Origin: Hofstenia miamia
Lineage: Eukaryota > Xenacoelomorpha > Acoela
Direction of reading: 5' to 3'
DNA: 64,000 nucleotides
Assembly (NCBI GenBank): GCA_004352715.1
Contig: SCFE01000109.1
Span: 627,936-691,935, forward strand
The notes beneath the pieces were generated by a model that was not told where the DNA came from, did no database searches, and saw nothing but the letters and a program-made list of their open reading frames with translations. Positions 23,641-35,500 of the stretch are shown one piece after another (position 1 is the first letter of the stretch; each line of letters begins with the position of its first letter). A program made the translations under genes and the position numbers.

Positions 23641-25160
23641 ATTGCCCAGTTGAATAATTATTTTGCTAGTGATGATCTATTATTTGATGTGATATTTTGG
23701 AATAAAAAACAACAATAGTTAATGTTATTAGCACAAAAGAGTTAAGCATTTGTGATTGAAAGATTGACAAAGAAAAATTGTTAGATACATGTATATGTTT
23801 GTAAAATACCACAAATAGTTAAGTTGCTTTGACAAAGGAAAAATCTTTAATGAATATTCAAATTTCATTTATGTGTTACGAACCTAGATGTGTTTGCATT
23901 ACATTAATCAATTTCTTAATTATGTTATACAATTAATTTTACCACAATGAAATTCTCGCTTCCAATAGCTTGCTCATTGTGTTGTATTATTTTCATATAT
24001 ATTTCTCAATTAATTAGTCTCATAATACCCAAAACGTTCTATGAACCCTACCCCAGGTAAGGATATTTCAATAATTAATATATCAAACTATTCGATTGAT
24101 AAATTTAATATTGTATTCACAAAAATTGCATATTACTTAAGGCATAGGAGAAGTCATTAATTAAGAGTTTGAATTATTAATTTTATATAATTATTGATAG
24201 TAGAATTGGAATTGTGCTGGGCTTATGCTTGAGTCGGGTTGGGCCAAATTCTCATGAAAATGTTTAGCATTCTCTTTAAGTTTAATACTTTTAACATTTA
24301 ATTTTGTCTGCTACAACAAAGGACATTTCTGAAAACTCTGTCTTACTTTGTGCTGATGTAAGTTGATGTAAGTTAGCAGAGAATTTTAGTAATTAGCTAT
24401 ATAAAAAATGATGTGTTCTCTACGTGATAAAATGGGCGATTGCATTCAGAGATATATCTTCGTAATAATTAGTGTGTTAATACTTGTATTACTAAATTGG
24501 TGGTGGAAGTCAATGAGGTTCATTGAATTAAGGTTGATAGTGCAATTTGTTACTTTGCAATGTATTTCTTTTAATTTATTCGATTTAAATATTACTGCGT
24601 ATTTTTTTTAAATCATTTTTATACTAAAAATCAGTGTTTTACTATAACTACGGTATTGTAAAAAAATATCTTATTCAATAATGAAGATTTCGATTTTATT
24701 AGTTTCAGTTGCAAAAATTGCGTTTAGAAAGGTAGGTATTGTTGAATACTATTTTCTATGGAATACTGAATTTTCAAATCAATGACTACCTTAAAATTCA
24801 ATACTAAATGAGCTTTGAATATTTGACACCCAAAATCTCAATTGACATTATAGATATCACTATCGGACATATGTTATTCATTTTAAATCGCAATATGGCT
24901 CTAGAAATAAAATATTTAGCAATAACATAGATGGACTACTGCAATGTTTATTTAATGAAGTGATATCATGAAAGCGATGAGGGCATAGAAAGAAATACGC
25001 TACTTCTCACGAAATGTAAAGGATACTACTGCATTGGAAACAGTTTCCTTTGTTTCTAAGTTTTAATTTAGAGCTAGAAGTGAAATTTTTTCTTTTATAT
25101 AATATGGACTACTGTATTTTTGAATGGACGACTACTTTGATATGCAGGCTCCTACATTGG
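23641..25160. other. Intergenic, no gene seen
   Basis: AT-rich sequence without recognisable coding, RNA genes or clear repeat ends. Confidence 0.5.
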
Positions 25161-26231
25161 ACATATTTTCTAGCATTGTCCAATTGAAATCCAATTGAAT
25201 TCCAATCTAAATGTGAGTTTGCTAATCCACATTTTCTATACAACATAGATAACCTGTTTTTGATTTCATATAACATTTATTTAAGTATAATACACAGATT
25301 TTCTGTAAATCTGATAAGGACTCGATTTCGCTAGTAAAACTAAAAAGTGTAGAATTTCAAGGAAATACAGAGAAAAAGCAAAATTATTAGAGAACAGATG
25401 CATTGATAATGTTTGAAGAATTCCTCGACAACAATGGGGCTAAAACACGAGATCATATTGTTGACCAACATCACTCTCAACACTGGAAACCTCTTTGTTA
25501 ATCTTCCTTTTTGTTTGTTTCTGAGTAAAATTTTAGTTTTAAGATATGCATCCTTCTTAGTGTCTTTTGGAAATACTTCCGCGAGGTCGAAAGGAATTAA
25601 TGAATTGGAAGTGTGACAGTTTTAAAATCCTGCGAGCAAAAATTTATAATGTTTTATGCAATACTTTTTTATCTAAGTTTTACAAATTTTGAAACTCATC
25701 AATGTGATGTGCATAGATACATTTCTTAGAACTGGAACATATTAGAAGGAGGACTCATCAGTAAAATTTAAACTACTTATTTCACAAGAAAGACCATTGA
25801 TTGTAGTCTTACAATACAAGTCCGAATTTGACACCTTCCAATCAGAATATAAGAAACATATGGAAGATCCCCGGAATTTCATTATGATGAAAAATTTGAT
25901 CGCCTATCATATTGAAAGAATTCTACTTCTAAAACTTAGTTAAGCAGCAAGATCTTATTTAACCATACAAGTTTCAGACGCAGCTCTTGAATTATTGTTT
26001 AGTTCAACGGGAATTACGATTCCTGATCGACCCGCACACCTGCATTTTGCACATCTGAACAAACTCTTAATTATCAGAAAATACAGAATATTATACAGTA
26101 TAGCCTAATATAGAGTAATTCATATTTTAGGTTCATGGGTGTTCTATTGGGAGATGTCCAGGATTCAGTGCTATGTTACTAGGAGTACTAGCGAGTGTGA
26201 TCAACTCATTGTGCTGCCATAAGGTTATTCC
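25161..26231. other. Possible decayed transposon interior
   Basis: Starts near CCAATT-rich words at 25179-25213 that recur in the same orientation at 26866-26936. Only the hAT tail at 26232-26345 is recognisable between them, so this may be the worn interior of one element. Confidence 0.35.
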
Positions 26232-26345
26232 CTCCCTGGTGTTAGTGTAGAGAAATCCTTCAACAAATATGATATTCTAACTCAAAGACGTATAAGCATG
26301 ACAAAAAACTTGTCTAGGCATCTATTTACTGTGACCAATAATTAA
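26232..26345 (+). pseudogene. hAT transposase C-terminal tail relic
   Basis: The frame LPGVSVEKSFNKYDILTQRR, then ISMTKNLSRHLF, ends at TAA 26343-26345. It matches the end of hAT dimerisation domains, where a SVERSFS.Y..IL...R..L...NL.....F pattern is usual. Coding upstream is too decayed to follow. It is a different hAT family from the one at 20655. Confidence 0.65.
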
Positions 26346-26969
26346 TTAAATTCACAGTCCTCTGAGTAATCACCGTTTTTAATTTTAGGAAGAAAAGTAG
26401 AGTTCTTAGGGCAAGTTATAGAATTAGGGAATTATATAGAATATACTACAACTACTGAAAATGTATTAATATAAACTATAAATTCGGAATTTTACCTAAT
26501 GTGAGACCACAAATATGTATATGATATTAAGACAGAATAGCGATGGATGCTTTATTAAAGACACAAATAGCTAGGCAACCAATGCATTTAAGAAATGTAT
26601 TTGTCGAATGGTGCGATAAGTATAAAAAGTTTCTCGAATACTCCAAGCATTGTATTCTAATGAAATAAAATTAAACAAAATATACCTATTTTGTGGACAT
26701 ATAAAACTATGCTCACATGATTAAGAGTCAATATTGCAATTAGTTACCATGATGTTGCGCATTAGACTCAGAGTATTATCAGACCGACCTATATAAAAAG
26801 CAATTATTTTATTGGTATGAGTAATTATTAAGGAAACTGTATTTTGGAAATTTTTGTAAAATTATTCCAATGAAAATCCAATTGGAAACCAATTAATAGC
26901 CCAATTTTAATCCAATTAGATTCCAATTTAAATGGACAAGCCTGTTGATATGACATATTCTGAAAACAT

Positions 26970-27631
26970 ATATGGCATCGGGTGTACTAAAGCCATTTTC
27001 GTATCATACGTGCTGACGTCAGATGTAAACATTATTTTTAGTTCTGTCATTGACAGGTTACTAGCTACTGTTTAGCCGTGTTATTTATTAAGTTTTGTAT
27101 TGTATAAATACGGTAAGTTTGTGCACGATTGCTTAATAAAATTTTAGTAACTGCTTGGTGTAGTCGTTACTCTTTCATTATCTCAGTTCATTATTAGATG
27201 GTCATGAGCAGCTAAACTTACTACAAAGTTGAGGCGTTGCATAGTGGGGTATACCCCGTAGGTGGTCTTGGGAGTCTAAACTCTATGCAAGCTCGTTCCT
27301 CTCCGGGGTTTATCTGATCCAGTTTTGATGCTAAATTTATTAACTTGATGACTGCTTGCCTGCTCTGCTCCGGCAGTAATTGCCATGTAAATTCGCATTC
27401 CTCCACTTATACGCAGTTACTTGTATACAACCTTAGATGCTACGTATTCTTGATCTTTCGTTTTTATAACTTTGCTTCACTGAAATTACTAATGCTGTTT
27501 ATTTACTATGCTATAAAATGTGGTGAATGGAATTTCTTTGCCTATTAATAGTAGATACTAAGCCTTCAGAATGCTATAACTATTGTTTGCTTTCTTTACT
27601 ATATGGTTATCCTAATCCTGATGATGCTAGA
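26970..27631 (+). mobile_element. Solo LTR A (plus orientation)
   Basis: About 660 bp homologous along its length to LTR B on the opposite strand. Landmarks are GTGCTGACGTCAG and TTTAGTTCTGTCATTGACAG (U3 side), a TATA box TATAAATACGG near 27104, AATAAA near 27137, the shared GATGGTCATGAGCAGCTAAA near 27196, CTCGTTCCTCTCCGGGGTTT with TGATCCAG near 27291, and the end CCTGATGATGCTAGA at 27631. No internal retroelement coding is attached, so it is a solo LTR. Its 3' end runs into (TA)n. Confidence 0.78.
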
Positions 27632-27683
27632 ATATATATTTATATATATATATATATATAATGTATATATATATATATATATT
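27632..27683. repeat. (TA)n core of an inverted-repeat junction
   Basis: About 50 bp of TA repeat between two LTR ends. The flanks CTGATGATGCTA and TAGCATCATCAG are inverted copies, so the junction can form a hairpin with a TA-rich loop. Confidence 0.85.
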
Positions 27684-28401
27684 TGTAGCATCATCAGTTA
27701 TTAGAACAACATAAAATTTGAGTAATAACATGATGAAAATGTATCTACTATCGAATAGGCAAAAGATCTCAATTGCACCATAGTTCAGAGAGCAGTTATG
27801 AATAGTCATAAGCAATAGCATGGTCTATGAAACAATGTAAATTTTACTAAAGATCAAGACTAAGTGTCTACTGTTGCAACAGCGCAGCTGCCTGCTAGAG
27901 GAGGCATAAGAGTTCATGTGGCAAAACCTGCTAAAGTGAGATGAGTTACTGCAGTCATCAAATGCATATAACATACATCACTGGATCAGCTGAAACCCTT
28001 GACAGGAATGAGTTTGCCCAGTGACAAGACTGCTGAGAACATCCTGTGGCTGAATTGCCTGCAGTGCAGCCCCCATCACTATAGCAAGTTTAGCTGTTCA
28101 TGACCATCTAGAATAATAGGCTAGTAAGAATTATGACCAAGCTAAACAAGAACGAAATTTTTTTAAGTGATCATGCACACTGTTGCCCTGTTTATACTAT
28201 ACAATAACATAAACATAAACAATGCACAATTACTTGCCAACGGCAGAACTAAAATAATACACAAGACGTCAGCAGCGTGATTAGATCCACGGGAACCTAT
28301 GTTCAACGTTTGTGAGACGCCTAGCGACAATTAGTGTAAGTGTGGTGATGGTGAAAACAAGAAAAAATGTGAAAACAGAACGGAGGGGTGCTGATGCTAC
28401 A
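27684..28401 (-). mobile_element. Solo LTR B (minus orientation)
   Basis: 718 bp with inverted ends TGTAGCATCA...TGATGCTACA, matching the TG...CA rule for LTRs. Read on the minus strand it has the same landmarks as LTR A: CTGCTGACGTC, TTTAGTTCTGCCGTTGGCAA, a TATA box TATAAACAGGG (plus strand near 28187-28197), GATGGTCATGAACAGCTAAA, and GGGTTTCAGCTGATCCAG. It is flanked by (TA)n on both sides, so it entered a TA tract. Its 3' end faces the 3' end of LTR A. Confidence 0.8.
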
Positions 28402-28421
28402 ATATATATATATATATATAT
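28402..28421. repeat. (TA)n tract
   Basis: Short TA repeat separating LTR B from a Tc1-like element. Confidence 0.9.
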
Positions 28422-29219
28422 AGTACTGTCCAAAAGTTTGCGAACAGTAACCTGTCTAAAGTTTGTTTTATGCTATTTCCTGGAAACTTTGTAAAATTCC
28501 TAGAATTCCCAATTTTTTCTTAGAATTTACAACAATTTCATTTAGCCAATCAAATTAACACAACTTTAGATTTACGCAATACATTTTCACTGAAAAAGCA
28601 CTATCATAGTTTGAAATATGGTCTGTGGTAGTAAAACAAAGCGTGCTCAAATTCAAATCTGGTACAAGGAGGGGTACAATTATCACGCCATAGCTGTTAG
28701 AATGGGCGTGCCAGTATCTTCGGTATACAGAAGTGCTACTCGGTATCATCAACTGCAAAATTTTACCTCTTGCAAGCAGTCCGGAATACCAAAAGTGAAA
28801 ACCCCTCAGACTGACCGTCTCATTCAATGTTACATCGTCAATCAACCATTCTCTTCATCTTCTGAAGTCAAAGCAAATCTAGGTGTGATAGTCCAGAATG
28901 TATCAACATGCACCATTAGGCGTCGATTGAATACTACCTTTGACCTTCCATCATGCAAACCCTGATTGTCTTCAAAGAGCATTCGAGAATGGTTTGTGCA
29001 ACTGCAGGCAATACCAACCCTACACCCCTGAGATGTGGCAGTTACAATTACATATGGTGTTATATTATTGTTTAGATACTTACATCCTTAGAGCACTATT
29101 TACACAATGTATACCAATGAATCGACATTAAATGTTCAATTGCACTATTACCTTATGCACTTGTATTGATTCAAAAAAGGCCACTTGACAAAGTTAGTGA
29201 ACTTTTTCGCACAATCGTA
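28422..29219 (+). mobile_element. Tc1/Tc3-like element, catalytic core deleted
   Basis: Left edge TACTGTCCAAAAGTTTGCGA and right edge (complement TACGATTGTGCGAAAAAGTT) are imperfect inverted repeats, and the left edge abuts a TA tract. The roughly 0.8-kb size is about half that of a full Tc1 element. The DNA-binding half of a transposase lies inside. Confidence 0.6.
28618..28965 (+). pseudogene. Tc1/Tc3-like transposase N-terminal domain
   Basis: A 115-codon frame encodes the bipartite DNA-binding region of a Tc1-type transposase. It has a first helix-turn-helix around IWYKEGYNYHAIAVRMGVPV with SSVYR, then a GIPKVKTPQTDRLIQCYIVN linker, and a second helix-turn-helix ending VSTCTIRRRL. The frame is lost at the point where the catalytic domain should begin; a shifted continuation starts near 28940 and decays. 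The DDE catalytic core is absent, so the copy is dead. It would have bound its own inverted repeats. Confidence 0.8.
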
Positions 29220-29353
29220 CAATGTACATAAGTGAAGGTTTTTTAAATTACAGTGTATTTACAATCATATTTTAGTAAGTATAAATATGGTAATTGCCAC
29301 GTGCTATCGCAGCTTGAGAATTGAGAAACTCCCAGACCGGTATGACCAGAGAT

Positions 29354-30064
29354 CAGTGGTCTCCACGGGTCATACATGTCACGGGTGAAATGCGTCATTA
29401 ATTTTGGAGGATCACGCAGGTCGCGGGTAAGTTTGTTTTTCCGCATGACCCACGAAAATTTAACACAAAGCTAAAAATTAATTGATGTTTACCGAAAAAT
29501 CGTATTCTAAATGGCTGCTCATTAAAATAATCAGTTCAAAAATTAGGTTAAATTATTCAAAGGTGAAACTAACCTAATTTAGATGTTTTTATTGACACCA
29601 AGCCCTAAAAATCAATCATGACTGCCAAAGGTGTCCGCGGGCCATGCAGTTCACAGGTCGCGGATTAGAAATGAGCAGGTCACGATTCAAGTTNNNNNNN
29701 NNNNNNNNNNNNNNNNNNNNNNNNNNNNNNNNNNNNNNNNNNNNNNNNNNNNNNNNNNNNNNNNNNNNNNNNNNNNNNNNNNNNNNNNNNNNNNNNNNNN
29801 NNNNNNNNNNNNNNNNNNNNNNNNNNNNNNNNNNNNNNNNNNNNNNNNNNNNNNNNNNNNNNNNNNNNNNNNNNNNNNNNNNNNNNNNNNNNNNNNNNNN
29901 NNNNNNNNNNNNNNNNNNNNNNNNNNNNNNNNNNNNNNNNNNNNNNNNNNNNNNNNNNNNNNNNNNNNNNNNNNNNNNNNNNNNNNNNNNNCAGGTCACG
30001 ATTCAAGTTGCTGCGGGTCATTGAGAGTCACGAGGCAAGTACAAGTCACCCGTGAACACCACTG
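29354..30064. mobile_element. hAT-like non-autonomous element spanning a gap
   Basis: Left terminus CAGTGGTCTCCACGGGTCAT (29354) and the complement of the right terminus, CAGTGGTGTTCACGGGTGAC (ending 30064), are inverted repeats. The flanking 8-mers are CCAGAGAT and CCAGAGAC, a 7/8 target duplication. The interior is full of GGGTCACG/CAGGTCACG words. The 18-mer CAGGTCACGATTCAAGTT sits on both sides of the N gap, so the missing part is probably a tandem array of that unit. No transposase is visible. Confidence 0.72.
29694..29991. other. Assembly gap of 298 N inside a transposon
   Basis: The same 18-mer flanks both edges, so the gap probably spans a tandem repeat. Confidence 0.9.
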
Positions 30065-30292
30065 CCAGAGACACATTTCAAAGTGACCGATTTTGACCGA
30101 GGTAATAAAATTAAGAGTGACCAGATCTCGTTCATGATCAGCCCGGTTCCGGTCCGCTAGTAAGTGCCAACTGACTTCCATCTGTTTCTTTTAGTGAATG
30201 TTTGTAATATGCAGTTTGAATATGCATAAAACGATTGATTTAAATATTCCGCTAGACAAATTATATATTTTTATGAATAGCCTCATTCTTAA

Positions 30293-30972
30293 CACGTTGG
30301 CTGCCGCAGTGTATTAAATTAGTTATTTCCATAGTGCCAACGGTATTTTAAGTATTTTATCTTTGCTGAATATAATTTTTCAGTAATATATGACATTACT
30401 AGGTTAAGTTGGGTTATTTGTATACTGTTTTACGCTGTGCCTACGGGCAGGTCACGCGGTACTGTATTTAAATAATATACCATGTGTGCCGCGTGACCTA
30501 CCGGCGGGCACTAAATGTTCAATTTTTATTTATGTTTATTTATAGGTTATATTCCAAAAAGGCATTTTTATTAGTTTGTCTCCTTTTGTGGAGTACAATG
30601 AAGAAATTCAGTACTTTTTTTTATTATGCCTCAATAAAATCCACTAAATATTCCATTAATTTTTTTTATTTATATGTCATATTAAAATAAAAAGATTTTT
30701 CATTAGTTTATCTTTATAAGTTGTGTAAAATAAATATACAAGTTCAGTAGGTCTTTTTATTATCCGAGTATGTGATTATCAGAATATTGTCCATAAATAT
30801 GCAGAAAATAGATATTCCTGATGTGCCACAGCATATTTACAATGTATTACGCCGAATGCCAACAAAAATATTTCGCTTCAAAATATTTTAGCCTGTGACC
30901 TTCTGGCGGGTCACGCGGTACATAAATAGAAATAGGTGTGACAAGCCGGCGGGTCACATGGCAGCCAACGTG
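30293..30972. mobile_element. piggyBac-type MITE
   Basis: A perfect 13-bp inverted repeat CACGTTGGCTGCC...GGCAGCCAACGTG is flanked by TTAA at 30289-30292 and 30973-30976, the target duplication made by piggyBac transposases. The 680-bp interior has no transposase. It carries several GC-rich subterminal words: ACGGGCAGGTCACGCGGTAC near 30444, GCCGCGTGACCTACCGGCGG near 30488, and on the other side CTGGCGGGTCACGCGGTAC near 30903 and GCCGGCGGGTCACATGG near 30945. These look like multiple transposase-binding sites. Confidence 0.85.
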
Positions 30973-30976
30973 TTAA

Positions 30977-32471
30977 ATGTAATTTTCACGCAAACTCAAA
31001 TAAAGGAAGATAGTTCACAGTATACAAAATTGTTCTATATGCATTCGACAAGTTTATCTGGTAGCTGCAATACTTTAAATAGGATTAACGGTTTGTTTGT
31101 TTAGACGTAAATGTCGAAATAACTATATCCACTGTTTAGAAAATGCTCATAAAAGCTTTTATAGGTTGCTATTGATACATATTGAAAAACGATAAATATT
31201 TATGTAGCAGCTTTGCTAGCATTAGATAAGAGAATGCTATAATTAATTCCTACAAAGCATTTTCTGTTAGCATAAATTGTAAATTTTAATTTCGCTGGCA
31301 TATAAATTTTCAAATTAGAGATAAATTGATCCGTTAGATGGCTACAACATTTACAAAAACGATGTTATCAATTTCTCCATATGTGCCCCAAGGGTATCTG
31401 ATCACCAAGAAGCCATCCGCCCAACTGCATCAGAGTAAAGTTCCATCCATTGATCAGCTCAGCTCATTCTCAAAGATCTATTTTTATTATGTGTACCCTA
31501 ACTATGTGATAATAAAGAGAGTACAGACACTATTCGACTTAATAGCTCATTCTCATTCGTGTATAACTTTAATAGTGTAGTAATGCAACTGTTCATTGGC
31601 ACTAACTGCTGATACGAAAATCTAGTAAATAATTAAAGCAGCAGTTTCCTACCCTACATATAATAGTAATAAATTCAACTACTAACTACTGACACTAGCT
31701 GCAACACGACTAAAAAGGAGTTAAAACTATATACAACTAATAGCAGCTTCCTAACCTACGGTAAAAACAAGAGATAAAATGACTTAAATATATTCAAGGT
31801 CATTTTCAGTCATTATGGGTCTAATACAGTTAACAATTTGGATCTAAAATAAGATAATTAACAGTTAATATACCTAGGGTTGGCGATCTCGCATTATTTT
31901 GAGTTTGTTACTATATGCAACAACGAAAGCAAACAATAGCCAGCTATGCAGCAAGTAAAAAACCCTTATACCTATCCGTAACTTAAATGCATTGTATTGA
32001 TCCAGGCAAAAACCATTTCTATCCCTCACAACAGCCTTTTGATCGTTACAAGCATGAATCACCTAGCTGCGCATTCGTATAAATAATCAAACTGAATAAA
32101 AACAAATGGGTAATAAGGAGTTTATTCTCCATCAACATTTCTCTCTTTGTTTTGCATACTTATAGTAATTTTTTATAAACATATTTATCATCAAACAAGT
32201 ACCTGTCACCATTTTGTGTTGCCAGTTGCAGAAAGTTCTTCGTTAATATGGCAATAGCAAAATCAACATGGACCTTTATCATCCACATGTGATTTGTCAA
32301 AAGTTAAAGTGACAAGTAATTATTTTTTACAAATTAATTCCGAATTCAAATTACATGGCTTGGTATCATGCTAATTCATCAAAACACAAAATTAATAAAA
32401 TCAATTAATCTATAATTTGATCTTGTTCCCTTCTTTGTAGTTTTTTGTTGTTTTGAGTGGATTATGCTACA
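30977..32471. other. Intergenic, possible LTR relic
   Basis: No gene seen. A GC-richer patch at 31370-31560 and the related words AGCAGTTTCCTACCCTAC (31640) and AGCAGCTTCCTAACCTAC (31742) hint at an old LTR or repeat, but no boundaries could be set. Confidence 0.4.
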
Positions 32472-32505
32472 CGCCTCTCTCAGCTTGTGTCGATTTTAAG
32501 ATTGC

Positions 32506-35500
32506 TCACTCTCCATGGACTAGTGTATCCGCTCTTTTGATCAGTACCTCTGCTTGGGGTTGTTCCCATGTTAACTCTGCAAATTCTGTTTGCTTGGTGA
32601 GTTTTAGCACTGTTTCTTTTTCAGTTGTTGTTGTTTTGGCGAACCTGATGATCTGCATTGTTTGGATTGATACTGTGATTGTCGTTATTTGTCTAAGTTC
32701 ATTAAGTTTTTCTTTGAAGAGTGGGTAGAATTTCTTGTATAGCTTTAGACCTTTGATGCGGATCATCAGTGTCATTAGAGCGTCTGCTCTGCTAGTGTGA
32801 GCAAGTTCTTCTTTGAGACGAGTATTAGGATAGAAAAATTTGAATATGTTTAGAAGGCTTTTCGTATTTTCTACGTCTTTGTAGAAAAAACTGATGTTGT
32901 TTAATATATCTTCTTCTGTGATCTCGTCCAGTTCATTTTTGTTCATTTGAATCATTGTTATAATTTCTAATCTTTTTGATACATCCTAATATCTGTACTC
33001 CTTGTTCCATATATCCATCCATACAATGTTGTTTACTCCTGAGAATAATATGATTGTTTTCAGTGATCTTTTTTCTATTTCGTCTTTTAGTTCTTGTAAT
33101 TGTGTATGGATGGGTTCTCCTTCGTCATATAGATCATATGGAGTGATTGTACCTTCCATGTAGATATGTTCTTTGTTATCTTGTTGGAGCATTATCTTTT
33201 TTGTTTTCTTGTATGCTTCTGATTGAACTAATCGTTTTGCCTTCTCTTTCATATTTGTGTACGTTTTGAATTCATGTAAGAATCCTTTTGCTATTTTTCT
33301 ATTCTTTGGTAGTCTCCATTGGGGTAATATCATCGAAATTGATATTGTTTCTGGCGGCAGTCTCCCAATGTTATCAGTGCTGTTGCCATTCCTATTGTTT
33401 CTGGATAGTTCATTTTTGTGTCATTCAATTTTTCCCAGAATCTTTGTGTTAGTCCCTTCCTGCTTAGTTTTATCAGGGTGTCTGGTTTCATTTCTATCCT
33501 AGACGTTATGCACTCCGCATCCACTGCTAGCTGATTGTATGGTTTAAGAAGTTCTGTGAGTTCAGTTCTTGTGAACAGCTCTGTAAACATTAGTTTCATT
33601 GTTGCTACCATGTAATTTTCTTTTGTGATTTGGTAGTTCCTTGAGGTTATTTCTGTTTCCTCTTGACATATTTTTATCTCTGCCAGATATCATTCATCTT
33701 CAGTATCGATCCATTCAATTGTGCTTGCGGGACTTATGTTTCCCCATTTCTCCATATTTATCTGATCCATGCGCTCTTGAGTCTTTGGTGAGAGTGTTAT
33801 GTTTGTGCTCGTTAGTAGGTTGTCTTCAGTCTCCATTTCTGCTTGCATTTTAGTTGTTATGTTAAGTATTTCTACTGGTTTGATGCTGCCTTCTTTTGAC
33901 ATTTCCTCTGCTCTCTTTATTATCTTCAAGAATGAGCACCTTGGGGTTCTTTTGTAAATCTGTGTGTTTCCAATGTTGTGATTTGTCCAATGTTTTTCTC
34001 TCTCATCATGTCAACTATTTCCGTTGTTTTGACTATTCTCCTCTTTATCAGTGTTTTTGTAGTTATCCATGGATGTTCTTCCATCTGACTTAGTTTCATG
34101 TCAGCTGTTGAGCCCCAAATGTATTTTTGCATTGCATCATCCAATAGAGAGATTTCATTTGGGCATATCCCTGTTTCATTGGCTATTGTTACCATCGTTA
34201 TTTTACACATCAGGTGTTTATCTGTGATGATTCTCAGTAATTTTTTCTGCACCATTTGTATGGGTTTCTCTTGTTTATCTGGAGAGACGAATTTTTCGAT
34301 GTTGCCCTTCAGCATCCAATTTTTTGTTGCTGTGTTTATAGGGGGAGAATGCGTCTTTGCTCAGTTTCATTCTTGTTTTCCTGGAAACAAGAACTTTAAT
34401 CATTTCGTCTTATGTTAGATATATGGCTAGTATCCATATTGTTGTTCTATATCTTATTTCAGGTGCATTTATTTCGTTGAACATATAAGATTTGAAATTC
34501 TTCTTAGTGTTGAGTTCGTATGCCCTGTTAATCTCTTGAATTATTTTTCCGATTTGTGGTATGATTTCATTGGGGCTTCTATGTTGATTTTTGGCCATTT
34601 TTCTTCTGTTGTTTTTGATACTTTCATGTTGTTCCAGGTTTCTTGTATCTGTTTTAGGTGTTTCTGCCGTTGATTGATACTGCATTTTATGTGCAGTTGT
34701 GTAAGTTTTCTGATGTCTTCTGCTTTTGTTGTAAGTTCTATCGTTTTTGCTTGTTGATATAGCTCTACCACTATCCAGGGCTCTACTATTAGGCAATATA
34801 CTGTTCCCCAATAGTCTATTTGCAAGTCGAATTTTATTAGTTCTGATACCATTGTTTTGTCTTGCGTTTTTTCTTTTAGAAATACGTTTTGAACTTGCAT
34901 ACTCATCTCATATAGGAATTTTGGTATTTCTTTCTCTGTTGTGATTGCAATTATTACAATTTGTATGCTGTTTCACTCTGCTAGTCTTAGCATTGCTTGT
35001 AACTGTTTTTCCAATTTGTTTGTGTATTCCTTTTCTTTTAGTATGTGAATTATTACCAGATTCTCTTTGTTCAGATTGATTTGTTCGATTTTAGCAATTT
35101 TATCTTTTGATACTATTGTGTTCTGAACATCAGACAGTGTAAAATTGTCGCAGAAATTGATGTGAATGGTGCTCCTGAAATATGGGCGTTCCAGCGTTTC
35201 ATCCATTCTTTGTGGGTAGCTTATAATAGTGTTTACCATGGGTCGATTTTCTTTGTCTAAGATGATTGGCAGATTCATGTCATCTGTTTTTGTTTGTTTT
35301 CAAATTAGACTTCGTGTTTTTGGGGACAGTTTCTCGTATGCATTATGGATCATTTTTATCTTCAGTATAAGGTATGGGTGCAGTTTCTCTCTGTCTATAG
35401 TTGACATTCTTTTGTTTCATTCGACTGAGCACATGGTGCTTTCTGACATCATTTTCGTGCTTTCTGAGGGGGCATGTAGCATTTCCTGAGTGAGTATTAG

